The notes under the pieces were generated by a model. That model had not been told where the DNA came from. It did no database searches and worked only from the letters and a program-made list of their open reading frames with translations. Shown one piece after another: positions 21,471 to 31,648 of a stretch of DNA of 64,000 nucleotides; the first letter of the stretch is position 1; each line of letters begins with the position of its first letter. The DNA is from an uncultured Micrococcales bacterium (lineage in GTDB: Bacteria; Actinomycetota; Actinomycetes; Actinomycetales; Microbacteriaceae), in the NCBI GenBank assembly GCA_903909605.1, contig CAIVWH010000021.1, positions 58,839 through 122,838 on the forward strand. Reading direction: 5' to 3'. A program made the position numbers and the translations under genes.

Positions 21471-22567
21471 TTTGCCCTCCGGCGTTTATCGATGACCGGC
21501 CAGAGAGTGTAACCGCCAGCCAGCACCAGCCCGAGCAGGAAGAATGCGGCGATTGCCCAGACCGGCCAAAAGAAGAAAAGCAGACAGGTGAGCGAGATAA
21601 GCGCTGTCCAAACGTAAAAGACCAAGACCGAGCCAACGTGGCTGTGGCCCAGGTCTTGCAGCCGATGGTGCAGGTGCTTGCGGTCTGCGGTGAACGGCGA
21701 CTTTCCCGCTCGCAAACGCCGAACCACGGCAAGGGTCAGATCGAGCACCGGCAGCAACAAAATCGCCAGCGGCAAAATCAGCGGGATGAACGCAGGCAGC
21801 AGGTCATCCTGGCCAGCGGTGTGCGGGTCGATCTGACCAGTGACGGTCAGCGCGGAGGTTGCCATCAGCATGCCGAGCAGCATGGCACCACTGTCGCCCA
21901 TGAAGATTTTTGCCGGACGCCAGTTGTGCGGAAGGAACCCGATGCACATTCCCATCACGATTGCAGAAAGTAAACCCGCGAGGTTGAAGTAATTTCCAGG
22001 CGAGGTCTTTTGCGCAAGCAAGTAGCAGTAGGCGAAGAAAGTGATTGTGCCAATTAGCACCACTCCACTTACCAGGCCGTCAAGCCCATCGATGAAGTTG
22101 ACCGCGTTCATAACCAGCACGGTTAGAAACACGGTGACCACCAGCGAGGTGCCGAACGAACCGATGGTCAAACCGGCAATCGGCAGTGAAACAATTTGAA
22201 CGCCCTGCCAAGCCAGGATGCCGGCCACCACGAGCTGTCCGCCGAGCTTGATTGTCCAATCGAGGTCATAGAGGTCGTCGAAAAAACCGATAGCGGTGAT
22301 CAAGAGCGCGGCGGCGGCAATTGCGATTACGTGACTCGGGTCTTCGAAGACCCCGTGAAACCAGCCGAACATCGCTGCAACCGCGAGCGAGACTGCAAAG
22401 CCGAGGAACATGGCAACGCCACCCAAGCGGGGTGTCGGCCTGGTGTGCACATCCCTGGCGCGGATCTGCGGGTAAATCTTGTACCGGTGCGCAACTTTGA
22501 GCAATGCCCAGGTTGCCAAAAATGTGACGATTGCCGAAATCAGTGCAACTGCGAGGTAGGCGCGCAC
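21467..22567 (-). CDS. wecA: MraY/WecA-type undecaprenyl-phosphate sugar-1-phosphate transferase
   Basis: 366 aa; RPTPRLGGVAMF, NAVNFIDGLDGLVSGV, FMGDSGAMLLGM. Confidence 0.88.
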   Translation of the reverse strand: MRAYLAVALISAIVTFLATWALLKVAHRYKIYPQIRARDVHTRPTPRLGGVAMFLGFAVSLAVAAMFGWFHGVFEDPSHVIAIAAAALLITAIGFFDDLYDLDWTIKLGGQLVVAGILAWQGVQIVSLPIAGLTIGSFGTSLVVTVFLTVLVMNAVNFIDGLDGLVSGVVLIGTITFFAYCYLLAQKTSPGNYFNLAGLLSAIVMGMCIGFLPHNWRPAKIFMGDSGAMLLGMLMATSALTVTGQIDPHTAGQDDLLPAFIPLILPLAILLLPVLDLTLAVVRRLRAGKSPFTADRKHLHHRLQDLGHSHVGSVLVFYVWTALISLTCLLFFFWPVWAIAAFFLLGLVLAGGYTLWPVIDKRRRAK

Positions 22568-23256
22568 TAGAGCGCCTCGATCAATTCGCCGGCAATGGTG
22601 CTCAGCTTGTCGAGACTCAGGGCACCGAGTCGCACGACACGTATCTTTCCGGTCACTCTGGTCTCGCCATCGACAAAGGTCTCGGAGATTCCGGTCAGAT
22701 CGAGAATGGTCGATGCCTCACCCTTTGGCGAGGTGCCGGCATTGAGGTAAACCTCAACCTTGTCGCCAAAGTATGCATCTGCCTGCGCAGCCGTGGTGGC
22801 CGCCGGCTGACCCGTGAGATTCGCGCTCGAGACAGCTAGTGGCCCGGTCTCCTCCAACAGTGCAAGCGCAATCTTGTGATCCGGAATTCGCAGCGCGACG
22901 GTTCCCCGGGTTTCGCCTAGATTCCAGTCGAGCGATGGTTGGGCGCGAAGAATCATGGTTAGCGCTCCAGGCCAAAAAGCCTTGGCGAGGTCACGGGCAA
23001 CCTGCGGAATATCGGTGGCGAGTGCATCCATGGTGAAGACGTTTGGAATCAGAACCGGTGGCGGCGATTTTTCGTCTCGGCCTTTTGTCGCAAGTAGGTT
23101 TGCCACGGCCTTGTGTGAAAAGGCATCTGCGGCAATGCCGTAAACGGTGTCGGTTGGCAAAACAATGAGTTGCTCGCGACCAACGGCAAGCTTGGCAAGT
23201 CGCATGCCACTGAGCAGTTCGGTGTCAACCGCACAGTCGAAGATGCGCACCATCAC
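22567..23256 (-). CDS. Threonylcarbamoyl-AMP synthase (Sua5/YciO/YrdC/YwlC family)
   Basis: 229 aa; VLPTDTVYGIAADAF, RIPDHKIALALLEETGPLAVSSANLTGQPAATT. Confidence 0.9.
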   Translation of the reverse strand: MMVRIFDCAVDTELLSGMRLAKLAVGREQLIVLPTDTVYGIAADAFSHKAVANLLATKGRDEKSPPPVLIPNVFTMDALATDIPQVARDLAKAFWPGALTMILRAQPSLDWNLGETRGTVALRIPDHKIALALLEETGPLAVSSANLTGQPAATTAAQADAYFGDKVEVYLNAGTSPKGEASTILDLTGISETFVDGETRVTGKIRVVRLGALSLDKLSTIAGELIEAL

Positions 23257-23261
23257 TGCCC

Positions 23262-24110
23262 CTATCGAATTGCCGAGACCACTCGGTCGCGGCCGTTGAA
23301 ATCTTTGTGCGAGGTGACATTGCGCCAGCCTCTCGCCAATAGTAATTCAGTGATTGCGCCTGCCTGGGTGTCGGCGTGCTCGGTGGCGAATAATCCCCCG
23401 ACTCGAAGCAGTTCATGCGCAGCCCGCTCGGCGATTCGCACCACATCGAGCCCGTCGTCGCCACCGTAGAGCGCTAGCTCTGGGTCGTGCAGCGCAACCT
23501 CGGGATAGATCGGAACCATCTCGGTAGGAATGTAGGGCGGGTTGGTGAGAACCGCATCCGTTCTGCCAAAGAGAGAAGGGATGGTGCCATCGGCGATGTC
23601 ACCAAGGAACAGCTTGGCATTTGGAAAGTTGGCAAAGTTCTTTGTGGCCCAGGCATGCGCCTCTGGCGATTTCTCTATTGCGAAAACCCTCGACTGAGGA
23701 ACTTCGTGGGCAACTGAAAGTGCAACCGCACCTGAGCCGGAGCAAAGATCGACCACGACGGGGCGCTCCCCGCAGGTCTCTAGAAACTCAATGGCGAGCC
23801 CGGCGAGCAGCTCGGTTTCAGGCCTGGGAACGAAAACTCCCTTACCCACCTGAAGAGTGATGTGGCGAAAGTGGGCAACCCCGGTTAGGTGCTGCAATGG
23901 CTCGCGAGCCTCACGCCTAAGCGCAAGCTCGTTGAAGATTAGGACCTGCTCTGGCTCAACTACTGCCCCGCTGAGTTCGGCCGCCTGCACCTGACCTCGG
24001 CTCTGATTGGTTATGAAGGCAAACAGTAGCTCGGCATCTGCGATTGCCGATTCGATACCGGCATCGCTAAACCGCCCAGCCCAGGATGCGAGCAGGTCGC
24101 GAAGCAGCAC
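23262..24110 (-). CDS. prmC: Peptide chain release factor N5-glutamine methyltransferase
   Basis: 282 aa; VVDLCSGSGAVALSVA, VLTNPPYIP (NPPY motif); adjacent to prfA. Confidence 0.93.
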   Translation of the reverse strand: MLLRDLLASWAGRFSDAGIESAIADAELLFAFITNQSRGQVQAAELSGAVVEPEQVLIFNELALRREAREPLQHLTGVAHFRHITLQVGKGVFVPRPETELLAGLAIEFLETCGERPVVVDLCSGSGAVALSVAHEVPQSRVFAIEKSPEAHAWATKNFANFPNAKLFLGDIADGTIPSLFGRTDAVLTNPPYIPTEMVPIYPEVALHDPELALYGGDDGLDVVRIAERAAHELLRVGGLFATEHADTQAGAITELLLARGWRNVTSHKDFNGRDRVVSAIR

Positions 24111-25190
24111 TTACTTCTCGCCGCCGAGCGCAGCTAGGCGAGCCTCTTCGTCCATCTGAATTGCCGACTGAACCACAGGTTCGAGTGCGCCATCCATGAC
24201 CTGATCGAGGTTGTATGACTTGTAACCGGTGCGGTGATCTGCAATTCGGTTTTCTGGAAAGTTGTATGTGCGAATGCGCTCTGAGCGGTCGACGCTCTTA
24301 ACCTGCGACTTGCGGGCAGCCGACTGCTCGGCCTCGATGGCCTCCTGCTGCGCTGCCAAAATGCGAGCGCGAAGAACACGCATGGCCGCTTCGCGGTTCT
24401 GCAGCTGCGACTTTTCGTTCTGCATCGCCACCACGATGCCGGTGGCCAGGTGTGTGATTCGAACAGCAGAGTCGGTGGTGTTAACCGACTGGCCGCCAGG
24501 ACCACTGGAGCGATAGACGTCGATTCGAATATCGTTCGGGCCAATCTCGACTTCTTCTGGCTCGTCTACTTCTGGGAAAACGAGAACGCCAGCGGCAGAG
24601 GTGTGGATGCGCCCCTGAGTTTCGGTAACCGGCACTCGCTGAACGCGGTGCACGCCACCCTCATACTTCAGGTGTGCGTAAACACCTTGGGCGGGGTCGG
24701 TGGTGTTCGACTTGATCGCAATTTGAACATCCTTGTAGCCACCGAGGTCGCTCTCGTTCTTATCGAGAATCTCGGTTTTCCAACCCTTCGAGTTGGCGTA
24801 CTGGATGTACATGCGAAGCAGGTCTGCGGCAAAGAGCGCCGATTCGGCGCCACCTTCACCGGCCTTAATCTCCATGATCACGTCGCGGCCGTCATCCGGG
24901 TCGCGAGGAATCAGCAAGCGGCGCAACTTCTCGGTTGCGGCGGTCAGCTTCTCTTCGGTGCCAGGCACTTCGGCGGCAAAAGCTTCATCTTCCTTGGCAA
25001 GCTCCTTCGCCGCGGCCAGATCTTCGGTGAGGTGATTCACCGAGTCGTAGGCGGCGACAATGGCGTTCAACTCGGCGTAGCGCCGGTTGAGCTTCTTAGC
25101 CAAGGCGGGGTTCTGGTGAACCGCGGCGTCAGAGAGTTGCTCCTGAAGCTGCTTGTGTTCAGCCAGTAGGCCCTTTACCGATTCGAGCAA
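24111..25190 (-). CDS. prfA: Peptide chain release factor 1
   Basis: 359 aa; [28 protein letters not shown] (GGQ motif), [16 protein letters not shown]. Confidence 0.97.
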   Translation of the reverse strand: MLESVKGLLAEHKQLQEQLSDAAVHQNPALAKKLNRRYAELNAIVAAYDSVNHLTEDLAAAKELAKEDEAFAAEVPGTEEKLTAATEKLRRLLIPRDPDDGRDVIMEIKAGEGGAESALFAADLLRMYIQYANSKGWKTEILDKNESDLGGYKDVQIAIKSNTTDPAQGVYAHLKYEGGVHRVQRVPVTETQGRIHTSAAGVLVFPEVDEPEEVEIGPNDIRIDVYRSSGPGGQSVNTTDSAVRITHLATGIVVAMQNEKSQLQNREAAMRVLRARILAAQQEAIEAEQSAARKSQVKSVDRSERIRTYNFPENRIADHRTGYKSYNLDQVMDGALEPVVQSAIQMDEEARLAALGGEK

Positions 25191-25194
25191 TTAG

Positions 25195-26793
25195 TTACTC
25201 GCTGTCTGAACTCGAAGGCATCGGCATCGACTTCTGAACCTGCATCAGGAACTCGACGTTGCTCGAGGTTTCCTTGAGGCGAGACAGAACCATCTCGACA
25301 GCCTGCTGCTGCTCGAGGCCGGCAAGTGCGCGACGCAACTTCCAGGTGACCTTGGTTTCGTCGGGGCCCATCAGCATTTCTTCGCGACGGGTTCCCGATG
25401 CGTTGATGTCGACGGCAGGGAAGATTCGCTTGTCGGCGAGTGAACGCGAAAGACGCAGCTCCATGTTTCCGGTTCCCTTGAACTCTTCGAAGATGATCTC
25501 ATCCATCTTCGAACCGGTCTCGACCAGTGCGGTAGCCAGGATGGTCAGCGAGCCGCCGTTCTCAATGTTTCGAGCCGCACCGAAGAAGCGCTTCGGTGGG
25601 TAGAGCGCTGCCGAGTCGACACCACCCGAAAGGATGCGGCCTGATGCCGGTGCGCTCAGGTTGTATGCGCGACCCAAACGAGTAATCGAGTCGAGTAGAA
25701 CAACAACGTCGTGACCGAGCTCGACCAAGCGCTTTGCGCGCTCGATTGCCAGCTCGGCAACCGTGGTGTGGTCTTCGGCTGGACGGTCGAAGGTCGAGGC
25801 GATGACCTCACCCTTCACGGTGCGCTGCATGTCGGTAACTTCTTCTGGGCGCTCGTCGACCAGAACCACCATCATGTGAACCTCTGGGTTGTTGGTGGTG
25901 ATCGCGTTTGCAATCGCCTGAAGAATCAGGGTCTTTCCGGCCTTAGGTGGCGAAACGATAAGACCACGCTGGCCCTTACCGATTGGCGACACGAGGTCGA
26001 TGATTCGAGTGCTGAGCTTGTTCTGCTCGGTCTCGAGACGCAGGCGATCCTGCGGGTAGAGCGGGGTCAGCTTGCCAAACTCAACGCGCTTGGCAGCCTC
26101 TTCGATGCTGGTGCCATTGATCGAGTCAACGCGCACGATGGCGTTGAACTTCTGGCGCCCCTGGTTGTCACCCTCGCGCGGCTGTCGAATTGCACCGACG
26201 ACTGCGTCACCCTTGCGCAGGCCATACTTCTTGACCTGACCGAGTGAAACGTAAACATCATTCGGGCCAGGCAGGTAACCGCTGGTGCGCACGAATGCGT
26301 AGTTGTCGAGAATGTCTAGGATGCCGGCTACCGGGATGACTGCCTCATCTGGTGACAGCTCTGGCTCTTCGTCGCGGTCGTGGTTGCGGTCGCGACCCTG
26401 GCCACCGCGGTCGCGGTTGCGGTCGCCACGGTTGCGATTGCGGTTACGGTTGCGATCGCGGTTACGTGAGTTGCCGCCACCGTTGCCGCGACGCTCGTCG
26501 CTCTCGTCGCGGTCGTTGCGTGAATCGTTGTTGCGAGTCTCATTGTCGCGACCTTCGCCCGACTCTGAACGCTCAGCACGCTCAGTCTTTTCGCCGCGCG
26601 GTGCGCGCTCTGCACGCTCTGGGCGCTCTGCACGCTCGCCCTGGTCTGGCTTGGCGTCGCCGCCATCGGTGGTTTCGCTCTTGGCGCGACGGGTTCGAGC
26701 AGGTCGCTTCTCGCCCGCGTCTGAAGTTTCCGAAGTCTGAGCCGCCGACTTGCGAGGCTTCTTTACTTCGTCGGTTTTTTGGATTTCATCCAT
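25195..26793 (-). CDS. rho: Transcription termination factor Rho with Arg/Asn/Asp-rich N-terminal region
   Basis: 532 aa; SPPKAGKTLILQAIANAI, DERPEEVTDMQR, LLDSITRLGRAYN; preceded by about 125 aa of low-complexity charged sequence. Confidence 0.97.
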   Translation of the reverse strand: MDEIQKTDEVKKPRKSAAQTSETSDAGEKRPARTRRAKSETTDGGDAKPDQGERAERPERAERAPRGEKTERAERSESGEGRDNETRNNDSRNDRDESDERRGNGGGNSRNRDRNRNRNRNRGDRNRDRGGQGRDRNHDRDEEPELSPDEAVIPVAGILDILDNYAFVRTSGYLPGPNDVYVSLGQVKKYGLRKGDAVVGAIRQPREGDNQGRQKFNAIVRVDSINGTSIEEAAKRVEFGKLTPLYPQDRLRLETEQNKLSTRIIDLVSPIGKGQRGLIVSPPKAGKTLILQAIANAITTNNPEVHMMVVLVDERPEEVTDMQRTVKGEVIASTFDRPAEDHTTVAELAIERAKRLVELGHDVVVLLDSITRLGRAYNLSAPASGRILSGGVDSAALYPPKRFFGAARNIENGGSLTILATALVETGSKMDEIIFEEFKGTGNMELRLSRSLADKRIFPAVDINASGTRREEMLMGPDETKVTWKLRRALAGLEQQQAVEMVLSRLKETSSNVEFLMQVQKSMPMPSSSDSE

Positions 26794-26820
26794 GTTTTGT
26801 ATTTCTCTTTCTTGAGATTG

Positions 26821-26872
26821 CGATGAACCTTGTCATCGAGCCCAATGTCTTTCACATTGCGTCTTTCGCACT
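26821..26872 (-). promoter_or_regulatory. rho 5' leader with serial short stem-loops
   Basis: Minus strand TGCG-AAAGA-CGCA, ATGT-GAAAG-ACAT, CGATGA-CAAGGT-TCATCG in consecutive order upstream of the rho start. Confidence 0.4.
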
Positions 26873-26940
26873 GCTTGACGTGGGCGTTCGCATTAGATCT
26901 GCGAGGAATTCACCTAAGAGTTCAAGAGTTGAACTTCTAT

Positions 26941-27858
26941 TTAGTGGTGCAGGGCAACTGTAGCACCCTTGAAGTCAACTGCCAACATAAGGGCTCGCCA
27001 GTTTGGGTACTTCTCGGCGGCCAACTTGGCTGCTTCCAGGCGCTCGGCCGGGTCGCTTGCCAGCACCAAAACGGATGGCCCTGCCCCGGAGACCACAGCC
27101 GCGTGGCCGTTTTCGCGCATCAACTGAACCAGTGCGTGGGTTTCTGGCATGGCTTCGGCTCGGTAGTCCTGGTGCAGCTTGTCTTCGGTGGCGGCAAACA
27201 GCAACTCTGGGCTTTGGGTGAGGGCGGCAACCAGCAGCGCCGAGCGGGAGACATTGAACACCGCGTCGCCGTGCGGCACGGACTCAGGCTGAAGCGATCT
27301 GGCCTTGGCGGTAGACATCTCGAAGTCAGGCACGAGCTCGAGCGGCGAAACTCCGCGGTGCACGAAAAGCTTCTTATTGTGTGGGCCGCTATCGTCTTCC
27401 CAGGCGATGTTCAAACCACCGAAGAGCGCAGGCGCCACGTTGTCTGGGTGCCCCTCGAGTTCGGTTGAGATTTCGAGCAAGTCGTTGTGTGTAATTTCGA
27501 CGATTCCCTCGAGCAAGCCCTTGGCGGCAACTACCCCGCTAACCACCGCTGCCCCGGATGAACCCATGCCGCGACCGTGCGGAATGATGTTGCGCGCAAC
27601 AATTCGCAGACCGGGCATCTTCTGACCGAAGTGCTCGAAGGTGTGCTTGATGCACTTGACCACGAGGTTGGTTTCGTCTGTCGGAACCTTGCCGGCGCCC
27701 TCACCGTGAACTTCGACGATCACATCATTTGAGGCAACCGCTTCGACTTCGAGTTCGTCGTAATAAGAAAGTGCCATGCCGAGCGTGTCGAAGCCCGGGC
27801 CGAGGTTGGCCGAAGTGGCCGGAACTCGAACCGAAACCTTGCGCCCGACGATGTTCAT
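26941..27858 (-). CDS. thrB: Homoserine kinase
   Basis: 305 aa; VRVPATSANLGPGFDTLGMAL, IPHGRGMGSSGAAVVSG. Confidence 0.96.
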   Translation of the reverse strand: MNIVGRKVSVRVPATSANLGPGFDTLGMALSYYDELEVEAVASNDVIVEVHGEGAGKVPTDETNLVVKCIKHTFEHFGQKMPGLRIVARNIIPHGRGMGSSGAAVVSGVVAAKGLLEGIVEITHNDLLEISTELEGHPDNVAPALFGGLNIAWEDDSGPHNKKLFVHRGVSPLELVPDFEMSTAKARSLQPESVPHGDAVFNVSRSALLVAALTQSPELLFAATEDKLHQDYRAEAMPETHALVQLMRENGHAAVVSGAGPSVLVLASDPAERLEAAKLAAEKYPNWRALMLAVDFKGATVALHH

Positions 27859-28932
27859 TTATGCCAAGCCCAGCTGCTCTGCAACTTCGGCAGCAACCGC
27901 ATTAACAACGGTCGGCTTGACCTCGTTGCCCTGCTCGTCGATGAGTGCCCAGTTGACATCCTTGAGGCCGTGGCCGGTTACTGTGACAACGATAGTTTTA
28001 CCAGCAACGCTTTCGCCCTGCTGGGTTGCCTTGTAGAGACCGGCGGCACCGGTTGCCGACGATGGCTCGACGAACACGCCGGCTTCGTTAGACAGAAAGC
28101 GGTGCATCCAGAGAATCTCTTGGTCGCTTACCGCGCCGAAGCGGCCGTTGCTCTCAACCCGCGCCGCCTGAGCGAGATCCCATGATGCCGGGTTGCCGAT
28201 GCGAATAGCGGTTGCGATGGTCTCGGGGTTCTTAACCGGAGAGCCCTGAACGAAAGGCGCAGAGCCCTCGGCCTGGTAGCCCCACATCTGCGGCAGCGCC
28301 TTGATGCGCCCCTCCTGGAGGTCTTCTTTGTAGCCCTTGAAGTAGGCCGAGTAGTTGCCGGCGTTACCAACCGGAAGCACGTGAAGATCCGGAGCGTATC
28401 CGAGCGAATCGACAACTTCGAACGCGCCGGTCTTCTGCCCCTCGATGCGATCCGGGTTAACCGAGTTCACCAGGTGCACCGCGTAGTGATCGGCAAGGTC
28501 GCGCGCAAGGGTTAGGCAGTCGTCGAAGTTTCCGCGAACCTGCATGATCTGCGACTTGTGCGCAATTGCCTGCGATAACTTACCGAGCGCAATTTTTCCC
28601 TCTGGGATTAGCACTACCGACTTGATTCCGGCGGCGGCAGCGTAGGCGGCAGCCGATGCCGAAGTATTACCGGTCGAAGCACAGATGACCGCGCGGGCTC
28701 CGTGACCAATGGCCTTCGAGACGGCCATGGTCATGCCGCGGTCTTTGAACGAACCGGTTGGGTTCATGCCTTCGAATTTGAGCAGCACCCGCTCTGCGCC
28801 AACCAGCTTCGCAAGCGCCGGCGCTTCGATAAGCGGAGTGCCACCCTCACCAAGCGTGATGATCGGGTTATCGCTCGCGATATCGAGTCTGTCGATGTAT
28901 TCGCGAATTACTCCGCGCCACTGATGTGCCAT
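27859..28932 (-). CDS. thrC: Threonine synthase
   Basis: 357 aa; LLKFEGMNPTGSFKDRGMTMAVSKA, ICASTGNTSASAAAYAA. Confidence 0.96.
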   Translation of the reverse strand: MAHQWRGVIREYIDRLDIASDNPIITLGEGGTPLIEAPALAKLVGAERVLLKFEGMNPTGSFKDRGMTMAVSKAIGHGARAVICASTGNTSASAAAYAAAAGIKSVVLIPEGKIALGKLSQAIAHKSQIMQVRGNFDDCLTLARDLADHYAVHLVNSVNPDRIEGQKTGAFEVVDSLGYAPDLHVLPVGNAGNYSAYFKGYKEDLQEGRIKALPQMWGYQAEGSAPFVQGSPVKNPETIATAIRIGNPASWDLAQAARVESNGRFGAVSDQEILWMHRFLSNEAGVFVEPSSATGAAGLYKATQQGESVAGKTIVVTVTGHGLKDVNWALIDEQGNEVKPTVVNAVAAEVAEQLGLA

Positions 28933-30239
28933 TAGATTCCCTCGAGTCGGATGACGGAAGTAATTGTGTCTACTGCGCTACTTGCCTCGAGCGCTCGCAC
29001 CACTGCCGAAAGCGCAGCCTCGGTTGCCTCGTGCGTGCCCACCTCGAGGTTCGCCGTGTTGCGACCTGGTGATGGATACTGCTCAACGAACTCAATCGAA
29101 ACCTCGTTGGCCGCGAAGATGTTCGCAATGGTTGCGAGCACACCCGGCTGGTCGTTGGCCTCGAGAGTGATTTGGTAGCGAGTGTAGATTCGGTCGATTG
29201 GCAGCACCGGCAGGTTCGCGTGCACCGAGTCAGCCAATCCTGGGCCACCGGCCACATGGCGCTTGGCGGCGCTAACCAGGTCGCCGAGAATCGCACTGGC
29301 GGTCTGGGTGCCGCCTGCGCCTGCGCCATAGAACATCAACTGGCCAGCCGACTCGGCCTCGACGAACACAGCGTTGAATGCTCCGCGAACCGAGCCAAGC
29401 GGGTGGGTGCGCGGGATGAGAGTTGGATAGACGCGAACCGAAACACCCTCTTCGCCATACTTGTCGGCGTCGATGCGCTCGGCGATGGCGAGCAGCTTGA
29501 TGACGTTGCCGTCGCGCTTTGCCGCAGCCATGAGTTCTGGGGTGATCTGGGTGATGCCCTCGCGGTGCACCTTCTCGATTGGCACCTCGGTGTGGAAGGC
29601 GAGATAGGCAAGGATCGCAGCCTTCTGAGCTGCGTCGTAACCTTCGACGTCAAGGGTTGGGTCTGCCTCGAGATAGCCGAGATTAGTTGCCTCAACCATC
29701 GCGGCATCCAGCGAAATGCCGTCGGTGTCCATGCGGTCGAGAATGTAGTTGGTCGAGCCGTTTACGATTCCCATGACCCGGGTCACCTTGTCGCCGGCGA
29801 GCGATTCGCGAAGTGGACGAATGATCGGAATCGCGGCGGCAACCGCTGCCTCGAAGTAAAGCTGTGCACCAACCTGCTCGGCGGTGTCAAACAACTCGGT
29901 GCCGTGAGTTGCAAGCAACGCCTTGTTTGCGGTGATCACATCGCTGCCGGAGTTGAGAGCCTGAAGAATGTAGGTGCGCGCCGGCTCGATGCCACCCATC
30001 ACCTCGATGACAATGTCTGCGCCGAGAATCAGAGCGTCGGCATCGGTGGTGATTAGTTCGCTCGGAAACCCGGCTGGGCGTGCGGCTGCTGTGTCGCGAA
30101 CCAGGATGCCGACCAACTCGAGCTCTGCGCCAACACGGGCGGCCAACTCTGCCTTGTTCTCGGTTAGCAGCCGAGCAACCTGAGCCCCTACAGATCCGGC
30201 GCCCAGAAGAGCGATGCGAAGTGGTCGATACTCGATCAC
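28932..30239 (-). CDS. hom: Homoserine dehydrogenase with C-terminal ACT domain
   Basis: 435 aa; RIALLGAGSVGAQVARLL, ITANKALLATHG, GIVNGSTNYILDRM, C-terminal ACT. Confidence 0.96.
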   Translation of the reverse strand: MIEYRPLRIALLGAGSVGAQVARLLTENKAELAARVGAELELVGILVRDTAAARPAGFPSELITTDADALILGADIVIEVMGGIEPARTYILQALNSGSDVITANKALLATHGTELFDTAEQVGAQLYFEAAVAAAIPIIRPLRESLAGDKVTRVMGIVNGSTNYILDRMDTDGISLDAAMVEATNLGYLEADPTLDVEGYDAAQKAAILAYLAFHTEVPIEKVHREGITQITPELMAAAKRDGNVIKLLAIAERIDADKYGEEGVSVRVYPTLIPRTHPLGSVRGAFNAVFVEAESAGQLMFYGAGAGGTQTASAILGDLVSAAKRHVAGGPGLADSVHANLPVLPIDRIYTRYQITLEANDQPGVLATIANIFAANEVSIEFVEQYPSPGRNTANLEVGTHEATEAALSAVVRALEASSAVDTITSVIRLEGI

Positions 30240-30242
30240 GAT

Positions 30243-31646
30243 TTACCCATTTCCATTCGCTTGGTAGCGAACATCCCTAGCAAACAAGTCTGCCTCTGTT
30301 TCGGCGCGAACGATGGCTCTTGCTGAGCCTGAACGAACCGCGACCACGGCTGGCTTGGTGAGCATGTTGTAGTTGCTCGAAAGTGAATAGCAGTATGCGC
30401 CGGTTGCCGCTACGGCCAGGATGTCGCCAGATGTGACATCGGCTGGAAGGTAGTCGTAGCGCACCAGGATGTCGCCGGACTCGCAGTGCTTGCCGACCAC
30501 GCGAGCAAGCGCGGGGCTCGCCTGAGATGCGCGCGAGGCAATAATCGCGTGATAGTCGGCCGCATAGAGAGCGGTTCGAGCGTTGTCGCTCATGCCGCCG
30601 TCGACCGAAACATATTTGCGAACTGCATCATGATGGTCGGCAAGGGTTACGTCTTTGATGGTGCCGGCCGTGTAGAGCGTGATACCGGGGTTTGCCGCGA
30701 TGTAGCGACCCGGCTCGAATGCCAGCACCGGAACCGAGATTTGGTGCTTGTGGCACTCAACCTTGACGGCGATCGCGATATCTTCGGCAAAGTCGGTGAC
30801 CGAAGGTGCCTCGTCGCCAGGCTTGTAGTTAACCCCGAATCCGCCGCCAAGGTTTAGCTCTGGCACAGGCCCGTGCTTGCTGAGCTCGGTATGAAGAGCG
30901 ACGGTTCGACGCACTGCTTCGACAAAGCCGTCGCGCGAATAAATCTGCGAACCGATGTGCGAGTGCACGCCGAGAAATTCGAGGTGATTGAATTCACGGA
31001 TGCGTGCCACGAGCGCAGGTGCGTCAGTCATCGAGACACCGAACTTCTGGTCTTCGCGAGCGGTTGCCAGGTAGTCGTGAGTGTTTGCGTGCACGCCGGT
31101 GTTCACGCGTAGGCGAACCTTCTGCACCTTGTCTTGAGCTGCTGCGGCGGCGGCAACGCGTTCGATCTCGGCCTCGGAGTCGATCACGATTGCGCCGACT
31201 CCAGCAGAAACCGCGCGTGCGATTTCGCGGGTCGACTTATTGTTGCCGTGATAACCGATTCGTTCTGCAGGAATGCTGCCCGCAATTGCGGCAGCGAATT
31301 CTCCGCCTGATGCCACATCGATGTTCAAACCAAGTTCGTTCACCCAGTGAGCAATCTCTGAGGTGAGAAAAACCTTGCCGGCGTAGTAAACCTTGGCGCT
31401 GGTGCCAATCGATGCGGCGGCACGCTCGAACACGGTCTTCACTCCGGTTGCTCGTGCCCGAAAGTCATCTTCGTCGATTACATAAAGCGGTGTGCCGAAT
31501 TCGGCGACCAGAGAGCGCGCGGCAACTCCAGCGATCTCGATCTCCCCCGAGGATGAGCGAACCAAGTGTCGAGGCCAAACATTTTGGTCAACGGCATTTA
31601 CGTCGCTCGGCTCGTGGAGCCAGCTCGGTTTCAGCTGGTCATCCAC
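30243..31646 (-). CDS. lysA: Diaminopimelate decarboxylase
   Basis: 467 aa; VYYAGKVFLTSEIAHWVNELGLNIDVASGGEFAAA, LNLGGGFGVNY, CESGDILVRY. Confidence 0.95.
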   Translation of the reverse strand: MDDQLKPSWLHEPSDVNAVDQNVWPRHLVRSSSGEIEIAGVAARSLVAEFGTPLYVIDEDDFRARATGVKTVFERAAASIGTSAKVYYAGKVFLTSEIAHWVNELGLNIDVASGGEFAAAIAGSIPAERIGYHGNNKSTREIARAVSAGVGAIVIDSEAEIERVAAAAAAQDKVQKVRLRVNTGVHANTHDYLATAREDQKFGVSMTDAPALVARIREFNHLEFLGVHSHIGSQIYSRDGFVEAVRRTVALHTELSKHGPVPELNLGGGFGVNYKPGDEAPSVTDFAEDIAIAVKVECHKHQISVPVLAFEPGRYIAANPGITLYTAGTIKDVTLADHHDAVRKYVSVDGGMSDNARTALYAADYHAIIASRASQASPALARVVGKHCESGDILVRYDYLPADVTSGDILAVAATGAYCYSLSSNYNMLTKPAVVAVRSGSARAIVRAETEADLFARDVRYQANGNG

Positions 31647-31648
31647 GG

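Noticed and set aside
26380-26480. Repeated gcggtt/gcggtc hexamers considered as a repeat array or CRISPR-like element
   Set aside because: In frame within rho and encodes the RNRDRNRN segment; no spacers and no constant repeats. Low-complexity coding sequence.
29172-30056. 294-aa plus-strand ORF opposite hom
   Set aside because: Antisense of homoserine dehydrogenase; composition typical of a shadow frame.
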